Origin: Brachymonas sp049977365
GTDB taxonomy: Bacteria; Pseudomonadota; Gammaproteobacteria; Burkholderiales; Burkholderiaceae_C
Direction of reading: 5' to 3'
Length of the DNA stretch: 64,000 bases
Assembly (NCBI RefSeq): GCF_049977365.1
Contig: NZ_JBNGEN010000001.1
Location: 558,001 to 622,000, forward strand
Shown here piece after piece: positions 24,073 through 33,315 of this stretch. The position numbers and the translations under genes were made by a program. Each line of letters opens with the position of its first letter. Within the stretch, counting starts at the first letter, position 1. The notes below the pieces were generated by a model, which was given only the letters and a program-made list of their open reading frames with translations, did not search any database and had not been told where the DNA came from.

Positions 24073-24732
24073 ATGAACAACACCGTCAAGCTCACCGCCC
24101 GGCAGCAGCAGATCCTGGAGCTGATCCAGCACGCCATTGTCCATACCGGCGCGCCGCCCACCCGGGCCGAAATCGCTGCCGAGCTGGGATTCAAGTCGGC
24201 CAATGCGGCCGAGGAGCACCTGCAGGCACTCGCGCGCAAGGGAGTCATCGAGCTCGTCAGCGGCACATCCCGGGGCATCCGCCTCAAGCAGACGGCTATG
24301 GCAGAGCGTTCTGCACTGCAGGCCACCTTCGACGAATTCTCCCAGCTGGCCCTGCCTCTCATCGGGCGCGTGGCGGCCGGCTCTCCCCTGCTGGCGCAGG
24401 AACATGTGGACACCACCTACCATGTGGCGCCCTCGCTGTTTGCCTCGCGGCCCGACTATCTGCTCAAGGTGCGTGGCATGTCCATGCGCGACATCGGCAT
24501 TCTCGATGGGGATCTGCTGGCCGTGCAGGCCACCCAGAACGTGCGCAACGGACAGATCGTGGTGGCCCGCGTGGGCGACGAAGTCACCGTCAAGCGCTAC
24601 GAACGGCTGTCCGACCATATCGAACTGCATCCGGAGAACCCGGACTACCCCACCATCGTGGTCCATCCCGGCGAACCCTTTGCCATCGAAGGCCTTGCGG
24701 TCGGACTGATCCGCAACAGCGTGCTCATGTAG
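24073..24732 (+). CDS. lexA: SOS repressor LexA
   Basis: The 219-residue repressor has the winged helix-turn-helix (LTARQQQILELIQHAI...PTRAEIAAELGFKSANAAEEHLQAL) and the S24 autoprotease domain: the cleavage site AG in RVAAGSPLLA, the catalytic serine in VRGMSMRDIGI and the lysine in GDEVTVKRYER. The ATG chosen gives MNNTVKLTARQQQ. The SOS box upstream shows autoregulation. Confidence 0.97.
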   Translation: MNNTVKLTARQQQILELIQHAIVHTGAPPTRAEIAAELGFKSANAAEEHLQALARKGVIELVSGTSRGIRLKQTAMAERSALQATFDEFSQLALPLIGRVAAGSPLLAQEHVDTTYHVAPSLFASRPDYLLKVRGMSMRDIGILDGDLLAVQATQNVRNGQIVVARVGDEVTVKRYERLSDHIELHPENPDYPTIVVHPGEPFAIEGLAVGLIRNSVLM

Positions 24733-24743
24733 CGCACGCAGCA

Positions 24744-24778
24744 GGCACGGCCTCGGGGCAGACCGTGCCCCCGTTTCC
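24744..24778 (+). terminator. Possible terminator after lexA
   Basis: GGCACGG and CCGTGCC form a 7-bp stem with a 12-base loop, followed by CCCGTTTCC. The T run is weak. Confidence 0.4.
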
Positions 24779-24991
24779 CTGTCGTTTCATTTCCGGATGT
24801 CCCTCCAGGTGGCGGGCGTTGGCTGGTTGCGCCCCTGCGGCGCGAAGGACAACCCTGGAGTCGATCGTCCTGCATGTTCCCAATCCTGCCTGTGCATCCC
24901 GTCGGTCCCCGATCCGGTGCCTACTTCCTGTCTTTCAGGCTCCCCTGCAGAGCAGAGAAATATTGGCACCTCTTGTACAGAGGAGAACATC

Positions 24992-25471
24992 ATGTTTCTG
25001 CATTTCCCGCTGACTGCACTCGTCGATTCCCGTGGCGAAAGCCGCGACTATGCCCGTGCCCTGTCCATCCGGCTGCAGCGGCTCGGCACGCGCCCCTCGG
25101 TCTCGCCCATGGCCATTTTGCGCGCCGATCTGCCCGCATCTTCCGAGCCGCAGGTGTCCAAGCGTTCTGCCACGTCCTGGGTCGCACAAGGCCTGGGCTT
25201 TTCCGCCTCTGTCCATGCAGCCCATGCACGGCTGGCGCATGGTGCTGCCCCAGTGCAGGCCGACAAGGGGACGAATCTGGCTGCCCCTTCACCGGCGACG
25301 GTGCAGCTCTGCAGCTGCCCGGCAGATCTGCCCTCTTCCTCGTACACGCCACCGCATGTACGCCGCTGGATGGCACGCGGACGGCTCGTACTCAGCGGTC
25401 GTCTGGCCGATGTCTGTGCCGAACTCGAAAGGCTGGCAGCCCAGGAAGCCCTCTGCTCCGGCATGGCGTGA
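24992..25471 (+). CDS. Hypothetical protein
   Basis: I do not recognise this 159-residue protein. It starts after a good AGGAGA ribosome-binding site and an ATG giving MFLHFPLTALVDSRGESRDYARALSIRLQRLG. The middle is low in structure (Ala/Ser/Pro-rich, with a CSC pair); the end, YTPPHVRRWMARGRLVLSGRLADVCAELERLAAQEAL, looks helical and basic, perhaps for protein or nucleic-acid contact. There is no signal peptide or membrane helix. It stands alone between lexA and a dehydrogenase gene. The ribosome-binding site argues that it is real. Confidence 0.5.
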   Translation: MFLHFPLTALVDSRGESRDYARALSIRLQRLGTRPSVSPMAILRADLPASSEPQVSKRSATSWVAQGLGFSASVHAAHARLAHGAAPVQADKGTNLAAPSPATVQLCSCPADLPSSSYTPPHVRRWMARGRLVLSGRLADVCAELERLAAQEALCSGMA

Positions 25472-25481
25472 GCGCAGCGCA

Positions 25482-25524
25482 AAGCCCTTGGGCACAGGGA
25501 ACTGCACCTGTGCCCTCAAGGCTG
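25482..25524. other. Large hairpin after the hypothetical gene
   Basis: GGGCACAGG and CCTGTGCCC pair perfectly, with further imperfect pairing (AGCCCTTG with CAAGGCT) outside. There is no T tract, so it may be an mRNA 3' stabiliser rather than an intrinsic terminator. Confidence 0.4.
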
Positions 25525-25681
25525 CCATGCCTCGTCAGCCGCCGGATGTGACAGCGCTCCAGCTGCTTCTGTCGCTCCGGCAAGACGCATCCTCTGCAGG
25601 TCTGCTGGATGCGTTACACGATCTCACCAAAGTCCCCGTTCTGCCCCCGGAAACGAGAAGGCTTCATGCACAATCGACCGG

Positions 25682-26698
25682 ATGAACATCGTGATTCTGG
25701 ATGACTATCAGGACGCCGTGCGCAAGCTGCCTTGTGCAGGTCGGCTCGACGCGCTCAATGCCAAGGTGTATACCAATTCCGTCAAGGGCATCGGTCAGCT
25801 GTCCGTGCGCCTCAAGGACGCCGACATCGTGATCCTAATCCGGGAACGTACCCCCATGCACCGCGCCCTGCTCGACAAGCTGCCCCGGCTCAAGCTCATC
25901 GTGCAGACGGGTCGCATCGGCGACCATGTGGATGTGGCTGCCTGCACGGAACGCGGCATTGCCGTGGCAGCCGGCACGGGCTCGCCGTATTCGACTGCAG
26001 AACTGACCTGGGCCCTGGTGCTGGCCGCCAGCCGTCGCCTGCCTCAGTACATGGCGAATCTGCGTCACGGGGTGTGGCAGCAGTCGGGGCTGAAGGCGGC
26101 CTCCATGCCTCCGAACTTCGGCATCGGTTCGGTGCTGCGCGGCAAGACGCTCGGCATCTGGGGTCTGGGCAAGGTGGGTCAGCTGGTGGCCGGCTATGGC
26201 CATGCCTTTGGCATGAAGGTGCTGGTGTGGGGCAGTGACGATGCGCGGCAGCGGGCCGTGGCGCTGGGCTACACCCCTGCGCTAAGCAAGGAGCAGTTCT
26301 TTGCCGAAAGCGACGTCCTGTCGCTGCATCTGCGGCTCTCAGCCTCCACCACGGGAGCGGTGACGCTGGAGGATCTGCTGCGCATGAAGCCCACGGCCAC
26401 TCTGGTCAACACGGCCCGTGCAGAACTGATCGAGCCCAATGCCCTGACCGCAGCCCTCAACCGGGGACGCCCCGGCATGGCTGCCGTGGATGTCTACGAA
26501 AGCGAACCTGTGCTGCCCGGACAGCCGCTGCTGCGCATGGAAAACTGCCTGTGCACTCCGCACATCGGCTATGTGGAAGAAGAAAGCTACGAGCTGTATT
26601 TCAACACCGCATTCGACAGCGTGCTGGGCTTCATCGCCGGGAATCCGGTGAATCTGGTCAACCCCGAAGTGCTGCGGATGACCACTCGCCGAGGCTGA
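25682..26698 (+). CDS. D-2-hydroxyacid dehydrogenase family protein
   Basis: A 338-residue NAD(P)-dependent dehydrogenase of the D-isomer-specific family (phosphoglycerate dehydrogenase-like). The substrate-domain start is MNIVILDDYQDAV. The Rossmann motif is GKTLGIWGLGKVGQLVAGYG. The catalytic Arg is in VNTARAELIE, the Glu in YESEPVLPG, and the His in CTPHIGYVEEE. The substrate is not evident from the neighbours. It is followed directly by the SRP RNA gene. Confidence 0.9.
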   Translation: MNIVILDDYQDAVRKLPCAGRLDALNAKVYTNSVKGIGQLSVRLKDADIVILIRERTPMHRALLDKLPRLKLIVQTGRIGDHVDVAACTERGIAVAAGTGSPYSTAELTWALVLAASRRLPQYMANLRHGVWQQSGLKAASMPPNFGIGSVLRGKTLGIWGLGKVGQLVAGYGHAFGMKVLVWGSDDARQRAVALGYTPALSKEQFFAESDVLSLHLRLSASTTGAVTLEDLLRMKPTATLVNTARAELIEPNALTAALNRGRPGMAAVDVYESEPVLPGQPLLRMENCLCTPHIGYVEEESYELYFNTAFDSVLGFIAGNPVNLVNPEVLRMTTRRG

Positions 26699-26713
26699 AG
26701 GGGCACAATCGAC

Positions 26714-26719
26714 TACAAT
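26714..26719 (+). promoter_or_regulatory. -10 element of the SRP RNA gene
   Basis: TACAAT lies 8 bases before the presumed 5' end of the SRP RNA. A matching -35 is not clear. Confidence 0.5.
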
Positions 26720-26726
26720 AGACAGT

Positions 26727-26820
26727 GACGGGCCTTCCCGCATGGTGAAGCGGCCAACCGGGTCAGGTGGGGAACCAAGCAGCCCTAACTGTGTAGCCAG
26801 TGCCGGGGTCAAGGCTCGTC
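26727..26820 (+). ncRNA. ffs: Small signal recognition particle RNA (4.5S)
   Basis: The conserved apical hairpin of bacterial SRP RNA is present: GGTCAGGTGGGGAACCAAGC followed by AGCC, carrying the GTCAGG, GGAA-type tetraloop region and AAGCAGCC that bind Ffh. The ends pair as GACGGGCC with GGCTCGTC (one G-U). The length of about 94 bases is close to E. coli 4.5S RNA (114 bases). It guides Ffh-bound ribosomes to FtsY at the membrane. The exact ends are inferred from pairing. Confidence 0.9.
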
Positions 26821-26835
26821 ACCCTCTTTCTTTCC

Positions 26836-26870
26836 ACAAGGCATCCCCAGCGGATGCCTTGTGCGTTTCT
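26836..26870 (+). terminator. Terminator after the SRP RNA
   Basis: CAAGGCATCC and GGATGCCTTG form a perfect 10-bp stem with a 5-base loop, followed by TGCGTTTCT. Confidence 0.7.
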
Positions 26871-26929
26871 GGCCCTCCCTGGAGCTGGCTCCCTTGCGGA
26901 GCGACTTCCGGGGCACGGGCGTTCCTTGG

Positions 26930-29900
26930 TCATGCCACTTCCTGCATGCGCCCCTCCGCCGTGAAAAATGCCGCCCGCACCGGGGCATCGGGATACAGGG
27001 ACTGCACCATCCTGCGGTACTGCTGGAGTTGCTCCTGCAGGGACTGCGAGGTTTCTGGCTGCGAGGCACTCTTGTAATCGATCACCCACCAGGTGGCAGG
27101 TGCACTGTCTCTGGCGCGGGTGCGCACGAGCCGGTCGATGCGGTAGAGCTGCCCCTCCTCGCAGAGATCGACTTCGTTGGCCTGCCATTCGATCGTCTCG
27201 CCCCATGCCCAGGCACCCTCACCCGAGAGAATGCGGTGTGCCCGCTGCAGCACCTCCTCGGCCTGCCCGAGCGAAAGCTGGTAGTCGCGCTGCAGAATGC
27301 GTGCCAGCGCGGTGCCATCAGCGGTTGCCGTGCCAGGGCGCTGCCACTCCAGCACCTTGTGCATGGCCTGTCCCATGCGGGACTGCAGCCGCAGCTCCGG
27401 GGACTGCTGGGCATCGAGCATGGCCTGGGTCATCGGGTCCTGTCGCAGGGTTGCCGGCAGGGGGCGCGGTACGGGCAGGGTCACCTCGGACTGTCCCGTC
27501 ATCCCTGCTGTGTCCTGTGCCGCAGACGCAGGAAGGAGCGCCGCCTCGTCCTGCAGGGGCTGCGTTTCCGGCTGGAGCCGTTCTTCTGCATCGTACTGAT
27601 GCAGCAACCGCCACCAGCTTCGCTCGTAAGGCTGGCGCGGCACCACGGCAGACAGCAGCAGCTCGTGGCGTGCACGGGTCATGGCCACGTACAGTGCATT
27701 GAGTTCTTCGCGGAGTGCCTCGGCCTGTTCCTGCTCAAGCAGGCAGCGTACCGAGGGTGGGGGAGACTTCTCGCTTTCCAGGAACACGAAGGCGCGGGGA
27801 TGGGGGTCCTGCCCCGGCCATTGCACCAGCACTTCCATGGTCTGGCTGCGGGTCTTTCCGGCATCGCTGTCCAGCAGCACCACGAGATTGGCCTCCAACC
27901 CCTTGGCGCCATGCACGGTCAGCAGCCGGACGGACTGCCCCTGGGAAGTGGCCGGTGTCTGGTCGAGCACGCTTTGGCGCATGGCATGGACCCAGCCATA
28001 GGCACTGGGGAAACGTCCCCCGAAGAGCTGGAGCGCATGCGCAGGCAAGGCCTGCAGATGTTCGCGCACGGCCTGACGGCGCGACGCCGGGGCAGCCGCC
28101 ACGAAGCGTGCCACAAGGTCTCCGTCGCGGAAGATGGCATCGAGCGCATCATGAGGCGGCCGCTGCGAGAGCCACCCCTGCCAGCGCCTCAGGGTACGGG
28201 CCAGGGGTGCCCAGGAGCTTGCAGCATGCTGCTCCTGAGCCAGGATCCAGTCCAGCCATGAAGACAGCCGCGCCCGCCCGCCCGCCTGCATACCGGAAGC
28301 TCCTGCATCCTGGATATCGACGCCACTCCCGGGCTGGGCCGGCCGGGTCTGTGCGACAAGTTCAGAAAGCCGGGCATCATCGAGCCCGAAGAGTGGCGAC
28401 TTGAGCGCACGCGCGAGATGGATGTCGTGTCGCGGGGAGACCAGGGCATCCACGAGCGCCAGCACATCGAGCACTTCCGGGGTATGGGCGAGCATTTGCT
28501 TGCTGGCGATTTCCGAGGCGATGCCCCGTTCGGCCAGGGCCACGCGCATGTCCTGCAGGCGGGCGTTGCGGCGCGACAGGATCATCACCTCGCCCGGGGC
28601 CAGATGGTCCTGCACGATGCGCCTGTGCACCCAGGCGGCCAGCTGCCGGCATTCCTTCTGGGCCAGTGCCTCGTCCTCCGTTTCGCGGGGCTGCTCCAGG
28701 CTGTCGCGCCAGAGCACCTCGGTCTCGGAGTTCCCCTGATCCTCGGCAGCGGAAGGGCGCTCCACTGCCGGCAGGGCGCCTACCGCTCCCGCCACGGCCG
28801 AAGCGGTGGTATGGACACGGAAATCCGCGTAGGCGCCTTCACGCTGCAGCCCCTGCATGACCGCATTGACCGTGGCCATCACGGTCTGGCTGTTGCGCCG
28901 CGTATGGTCGCAGCTCAGCAGGGCACCACCCAGCCCCTCGTGGACAAAGTCCTTGGCGGCCCGAAAGACCTGCGGCTCCGCGCGCCGGAAGCGGTAGATG
29001 CTTTGCTTGGGGTCTCCCACAATGAAGACGCTTGGCGCCGTGGCGGCACCGCCATAGCCAGACAGCCAGGCATGCAGGGCCTGCCACTGCATCGGGTTGG
29101 TGTCCTGGAACTCATCGATCAGCAGATGGCGCACCTGCGCATCGAGCCGCTCCTGCATCCAGCCGCTGAGCACCTCGTCCTGCAGCAGCACTCCTGCGGC
29201 CCGCTCCACGTCGGCCATGTCCACCCAGCCCTGTGCATGCTTGACTTCGCCATACACACGCAGCAGCACCCGCGTCAGCCGCATCATGCGCTGCTGGTAT
29301 TCCCAGGCCTGATGCTGCTGCATGGCCTCGCACAGCAGCAGCAGCTCCTGCTCGGCTTCCACTGCCTCCTGGTATTTCTGCAGATTCCGGGTCAGTCGGT
29401 CTTCGCTGGCCACAAAGAACGTCTTGCGCAGCATCCGGAAGCGTTCCCCGGCGTCGGCATCATCGAGCGCAAAGGCATCGACCACCATCTGGGCGGCCTT
29501 GACGGGTGTCTTGGCACTTTGCTCCTGGCCGAGGGCCTGGGCCCGCAGGCTCCAGCGCTGCCGTGCCGCCTCCGTCGCCAGGGCTTCGGACGGATGGCGG
29601 TAGGACTTCAGCTCCGGTACCCGTTCCGAAAAATGGGGAACCGATGCCGCCACGACTCCCTGCGCATCGGCCAGCATGAACTCCGTGCGCTTGGACAGCG
29701 CAGCCTCCAGCGCCTTGTGGATCTGGCTGCGCCCGTGCAGGGCCACCAGCTCCTGGTAGTCGCACAGCGCCTCGGGGTCCTGGAGCAAGGCGGCATGGAA
29801 AGGCTGCCAGGTCTCTGCAACGGCCGGGGCATCATCCTCCAGCAGCGTGTAGTGGCTCGGCAGGCCCAGCTCCTGAAGCACCTGCAGCGGAGCCACCCGC

Positions 29901-30367
29901 AGGAGGGCTGCAAACCAGGCGTGAAAGGTCCGGATCTGCACCGCCCGCCCCTGCCGGATGAGGCGAATGTAGAGCGTCTGCAGATGCGGCGCCTGCTCCT
30001 GCGCCTGCCGTGCCGACAGGCCGCGCAGCTCCAGCTCGGGCACGAGCGCCTCCACAGGCAGGGCGGCAAACGTCTCCAGCCACTCGGAGAGCCGCTGCTG
30101 CATTTCGGCCGCCGCCTTCTTGGTGAAAGTGATGGCCAGAATTTGCTGCGGCTCGGCTCCGGCGAGCAATGCGCGCAGAATGCGGCTCACCAGCATCCAG
30201 GTCTTGCCGGCGCCTGCGCAGGCCTCTACGGCCACGTGCCGCGCCGGGTCGCAGGCCACGGCATAGAAGTGCTCGGGCGGGACGGTGTGCCCATCAACGG
30301 CATAGGCCGGTGGATGCCCGTGCGCGGAAACAGGCGTGTCCGGCAGAGGGGTTCTCGATGCATTCAT
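26930..30367 (-). CDS. addA: AddA-type UvrD helicase-nuclease
   Basis: The 1145-residue protein is a superfamily 1A helicase with a C-terminal RecB-family nuclease. Helicase motifs in order: EACAGAGKTWMLVSRI (Walker A), AITFTKKAAAEM, LLIDEFQDTNPMQW (Walker B), IVGDPKQSIYRFRRA, RLLTVHGAKGLEANLV and LYVAMTRARHELLLS. The nuclease core is YRIDRLVR, then WWVIDYKSAS and LQEQLQQYRR near the end. With its partner it would process double-strand breaks for RecA loading. Its start overlaps the addB-type stop (ATGA). It is closer to AddA than to RecB because the partner is a paired nuclease and no recC-like gene is present here. Confidence 0.85.
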   Translation of the reverse strand: MNASRTPLPDTPVSAHGHPPAYAVDGHTVPPEHFYAVACDPARHVAVEACAGAGKTWMLVSRILRALLAGAEPQQILAITFTKKAAAEMQQRLSEWLETFAALPVEALVPELELRGLSARQAQEQAPHLQTLYIRLIRQGRAVQIRTFHAWFAALLRVAPLQVLQELGLPSHYTLLEDDAPAVAETWQPFHAALLQDPEALCDYQELVALHGRSQIHKALEAALSKRTEFMLADAQGVVAASVPHFSERVPELKSYRHPSEALATEAARQRWSLRAQALGQEQSAKTPVKAAQMVVDAFALDDADAGERFRMLRKTFFVASEDRLTRNLQKYQEAVEAEQELLLLCEAMQQHQAWEYQQRMMRLTRVLLRVYGEVKHAQGWVDMADVERAAGVLLQDEVLSGWMQERLDAQVRHLLIDEFQDTNPMQWQALHAWLSGYGGAATAPSVFIVGDPKQSIYRFRRAEPQVFRAAKDFVHEGLGGALLSCDHTRRNSQTVMATVNAVMQGLQREGAYADFRVHTTASAVAGAVGALPAVERPSAAEDQGNSETEVLWRDSLEQPRETEDEALAQKECRQLAAWVHRRIVQDHLAPGEVMILSRRNARLQDMRVALAERGIASEIASKQMLAHTPEVLDVLALVDALVSPRHDIHLARALKSPLFGLDDARLSELVAQTRPAQPGSGVDIQDAGASGMQAGGRARLSSWLDWILAQEQHAASSWAPLARTLRRWQGWLSQRPPHDALDAIFRDGDLVARFVAAAPASRRQAVREHLQALPAHALQLFGGRFPSAYGWVHAMRQSVLDQTPATSQGQSVRLLTVHGAKGLEANLVVLLDSDAGKTRSQTMEVLVQWPGQDPHPRAFVFLESEKSPPPSVRCLLEQEQAEALREELNALYVAMTRARHELLLSAVVPRQPYERSWWRLLHQYDAEERLQPETQPLQDEAALLPASAAQDTAGMTGQSEVTLPVPRPLPATLRQDPMTQAMLDAQQSPELRLQSRMGQAMHKVLEWQRPGTATADGTALARILQRDYQLSLGQAEEVLQRAHRILSGEGAWAWGETIEWQANEVDLCEEGQLYRIDRLVRTRARDSAPATWWVIDYKSASQPETSQSLQEQLQQYRRMVQSLYPDAPVRAAFFTAEGRMQEVA

Positions 30368-33198
30368 GTGTCTGACTCTTCCCAAAAATCCTTGCGGCAC
30401 AGGCCACGCACGCTGCAGTAGTCACAGCGCACCCCTCGTCCCAGCGCACGCAGGGGCGCTCCACGGGCAATGCGGCCCATGTCCTGCGCAATGCCCTGCA
30501 GCAGCTGGTCGCGCAGGGCAACGACATCCTCGTGTTCATGCAGCTCGGCCTTGCCGCGCTCGGGCACGTTGAGATAGCCGACGCGCACGGCTTCGGGCGC
30601 CATCAGGGCCGCATAGAAAGCCAGCTGCGTATCCTCCGCAGGCTCGCCGATGCGCTGCCGCGTGGCCATGGCGCTTTCCGTCTTGTAGTCGATCAACCGA
30701 TGGGTGGCCTCCCCCTGAGAGCCGCTCCGCACAGCAGGCAGACAGTCAATGCGGTCCAGGGTGCCCACCAGCCACAGCGCAGCAAGTTCCGGCACGGTCG
30801 AGGCATCAAGACCGCAGGCTGCCAGGGCATCGTGCAGAGACAGACGCCGCTGTACCTCGCCGCGCTCGAATGTGGCGCCCACGGTCGCATGGTCCTGCTC
30901 CATCCAGTCCAGATATGCCTGCCGCACCGATGGCCACGCCATGCGGAAGGGCAGAAATGCCGCATCATCGAGGAGCAGCTCTTTCTGTGCACGCTCGGCC
31001 GCCTCATCCAGCAGAGATTCCCAGCGTGCACGGTTCTTCTCTGCCTCCAGGGCATCCCCTGCGGGCTGCTCCGCCAGTCGCTCATGGAACTCCTGCAGCA
31101 GCCGGTGCAGCCACACCCCGAAGTCCCGCTTGGCCACTTCTCCGGTGAGCTCCGGCACCTCCCTCAGCCCCAGCAGACTGCGTGCCCAGAACTGGTAGGG
31201 GCAATGGCGCAGCGTGTCGTAGGCCGTGGCAGAGAGCTCACGCAGCGGCAGATTCCGCCCCTGCGGTCGCGGCATGTGCCCCGCCTGCACCGACACGCGG
31301 CGCAGCAGGCGCGGATCCAGAGCCCACTCCACTGCGCGAGGGACTGCGTCCTGCCCGGCAGAGGACAGCCCCTCGGTCACGCCCCCTGCGTCCTGCGCTT
31401 CCCGCATTGCCTCCTCCTGGGCCTGCCCCGCTGGCGATGCCATCCAGACCACCTCCTGCCACAGAGGACTCGGCAGCAGGGACTGCCCGCTGCCGTCCCC
31501 CTGGCTGCGCAGCAGATGCACACCCGGCGTGCCCAGTGCCTCGTGCCAGGCGGCCCGCACGGCGGCCTGGGCCGCAGCACGGTCGGGCAGCCCCAGGAGT
31601 GCCCGCTGTGCTGCCGTCCAGCTCCCCGGCAATTCAGGAGAGGCAGGCAGCCGCACGGCATCACACCCCGGAACCACCACTGCAGCAAAGCCCCGTGCGA
31701 GCAGCTGGCTCATCGGGGCAATCACCACCTGCTCACGCAGGGGATACGGCGGCTTGAAAGTGCCGCCTTCCAGCACTTCGCCCACCCAGTCGGTCCATTC
31801 CGCCAGACTCCAGCGCTCCGCCGCCTCGCCCATCTCCAGATCCCCCACCTCGGCATTCAGATGCAGGGCAGCCAGCACTTCCTCCCCGGCCGGATCACCC
31901 TGCAGCCAAGCCCCTGCGCCCGTGGCTTCGAGCACGCTCCAGGTATCAGCCAGCCATGCCGCCAGAGGACGCGCCGCCTGAAGAGACTCCCGCTCCTGCT
32001 GCACCTGTAGCACCCAGGGCGCCAGCGGATCCTGCCACTGCTGCCACCAGCCCCGAGCCGGCCATTGGGCCCAGCCATGACGCCGCAGATGGGCTTCCAC
32101 CGTCTGTACAGCCGATGGGGGAATCCCCTGCGGCACCATGGGTGCATCGTCCTGTGCAGGGGTGCCTGTGACTTGCACTCCCTGCGCCAGCTTGAGCCAC
32201 TCCAGCACGACATCGCTGTCGGCTCGTGGCGCACACGCCCGCAACAGCGCCATCACCTGACTGGCCGCGAGCGTCGTCGAGAGCTTCCAGCCCGTCTCGT
32301 CCCGCACCGTGAGCCCCTGGCCCTCCAGCGCGGCACGAATGCGCCGTGTGAGAGCACGGTCACTGTCGACCAGCGCCACGAGCCCGGCATCCCGCTCCAC
32401 CTCGGCCTGCACACAGGCCGCAGCCCGGCCTGCCTCATCTTCCAGATCGGCAGCCACATGCAACTGCACGGGACGCCCCTCCGAAGCCCCTCTGGCGCCA
32501 GCCCCCAAAGCCCGTGCCGTGACCAGTCCCCCCATCTCCAGCACGAAACTGCTGCCGGGACATCGGGCCTCGCAGGCCGCTGCCAAGGCCGTCGCCAGGG
32601 GATCTTCCTGGAACCCCCGCCACACGATCAGGGCATCCACCTCCCCTGCAGCAATGGCGCCAAACAGCACATCGGTCGCATAGGCAGACAGCCCGGCCCA
32701 GGTCACGGACAGAGCAGCCACCAGCTGCTCCATGCGCAGAGCCTCCACCTGCTGCTCCGCATCCAGCTGGGCCCTCCGCTCCTGCTGCCAGAGCAGCCGC
32801 TCGTCCGGCGGCACAGCGCTCGCCACGGCGGCCAGCTGCAGAGCCGCCTCGCGCAGGCGTCCGGCCAGCCAGTAGGTCTGTCCTTCCAGGCCGCCCTGTG
32901 CCAGCAGGCTGCGTGCCGTCAGCAGATCCTGCGCCGCATCGAAGCGCATGTCCCAGCCCTGGGGCACGAACGCCCCCCACTGGGATGTCCAGTTGAAAGT
33001 GGTTTCGAAGCGCGGCATCATGCCGCGGGCATGCCGTGCCGCCCACTGCGCACGTGCCACCGGCATCAGCTGGGCATAGGGCAGCAGAACCACGCTCCGA
33101 CTCGGGTCGGCCCCCCGGTCCCGCAGGAATTCCTCCACCTGCTCCAGGAGGTGTCCCCAGAGCCATACACCATCATTCGACAAGGGTCGGGCCTGCAT
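30364..33198 (-). CDS. addB: AddB-type PD-(D/E)XK nuclease
   Basis: A 944-residue partner of the helicase-nuclease. The N-terminal helicase-like half lacks a Walker A (RSVVLLPYAQLMPVARAQW in its place), as in proteobacterial AddB. The C-terminal nuclease has TLDRIDCLP and HRLIDYKTES. The four cysteines of an iron-sulfur staple are visible: one in LRHCPYQFWARSLLG and three in VRCDYCSVRGLCRKDF, spacing Cys-x2-Cys-x5-Cys. The start giving MQARPLSNDG is preferred to a longer frame at 33273. Translational coupling to addA is indicated by the ATGA overlap. Confidence 0.85.
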   Translation of the reverse strand: MQARPLSNDGVWLWGHLLEQVEEFLRDRGADPSRSVVLLPYAQLMPVARAQWAARHARGMMPRFETTFNWTSQWGAFVPQGWDMRFDAAQDLLTARSLLAQGGLEGQTYWLAGRLREAALQLAAVASAVPPDERLLWQQERRAQLDAEQQVEALRMEQLVAALSVTWAGLSAYATDVLFGAIAAGEVDALIVWRGFQEDPLATALAAACEARCPGSSFVLEMGGLVTARALGAGARGASEGRPVQLHVAADLEDEAGRAAACVQAEVERDAGLVALVDSDRALTRRIRAALEGQGLTVRDETGWKLSTTLAASQVMALLRACAPRADSDVVLEWLKLAQGVQVTGTPAQDDAPMVPQGIPPSAVQTVEAHLRRHGWAQWPARGWWQQWQDPLAPWVLQVQQERESLQAARPLAAWLADTWSVLEATGAGAWLQGDPAGEEVLAALHLNAEVGDLEMGEAAERWSLAEWTDWVGEVLEGGTFKPPYPLREQVVIAPMSQLLARGFAAVVVPGCDAVRLPASPELPGSWTAAQRALLGLPDRAAAQAAVRAAWHEALGTPGVHLLRSQGDGSGQSLLPSPLWQEVVWMASPAGQAQEEAMREAQDAGGVTEGLSSAGQDAVPRAVEWALDPRLLRRVSVQAGHMPRPQGRNLPLRELSATAYDTLRHCPYQFWARSLLGLREVPELTGEVAKRDFGVWLHRLLQEFHERLAEQPAGDALEAEKNRARWESLLDEAAERAQKELLLDDAAFLPFRMAWPSVRQAYLDWMEQDHATVGATFERGEVQRRLSLHDALAACGLDASTVPELAALWLVGTLDRIDCLPAVRSGSQGEATHRLIDYKTESAMATRQRIGEPAEDTQLAFYAALMAPEAVRVGYLNVPERGKAELHEHEDVVALRDQLLQGIAQDMGRIARGAPLRALGRGVRCDYCSVRGLCRKDFWEESDT

Positions 33199-33315
33199 CG
33201 GGTATCGCTTTCTGTCACAATAAACCCGAATTCTGGCATGGACGGCCGCCCCTGCGGGGCTGCTCCCGCGCACAGAAGCTCCTGACAGTCATTACGAATA
33301 CAAGGAAGTTATCTC

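Noticed and set aside
22920..24416. Longer asparaginase frame with an extra 153 N-terminal residues
   Set aside because: The extension runs antisense through the lexA promoter and gene start; the family start is MATIGVLATGG.
28418..30421. 667-codon plus-strand frame opposite addA
   Set aside because: Antisense of a helicase with all its motifs; composition is typical of a shadow frame.
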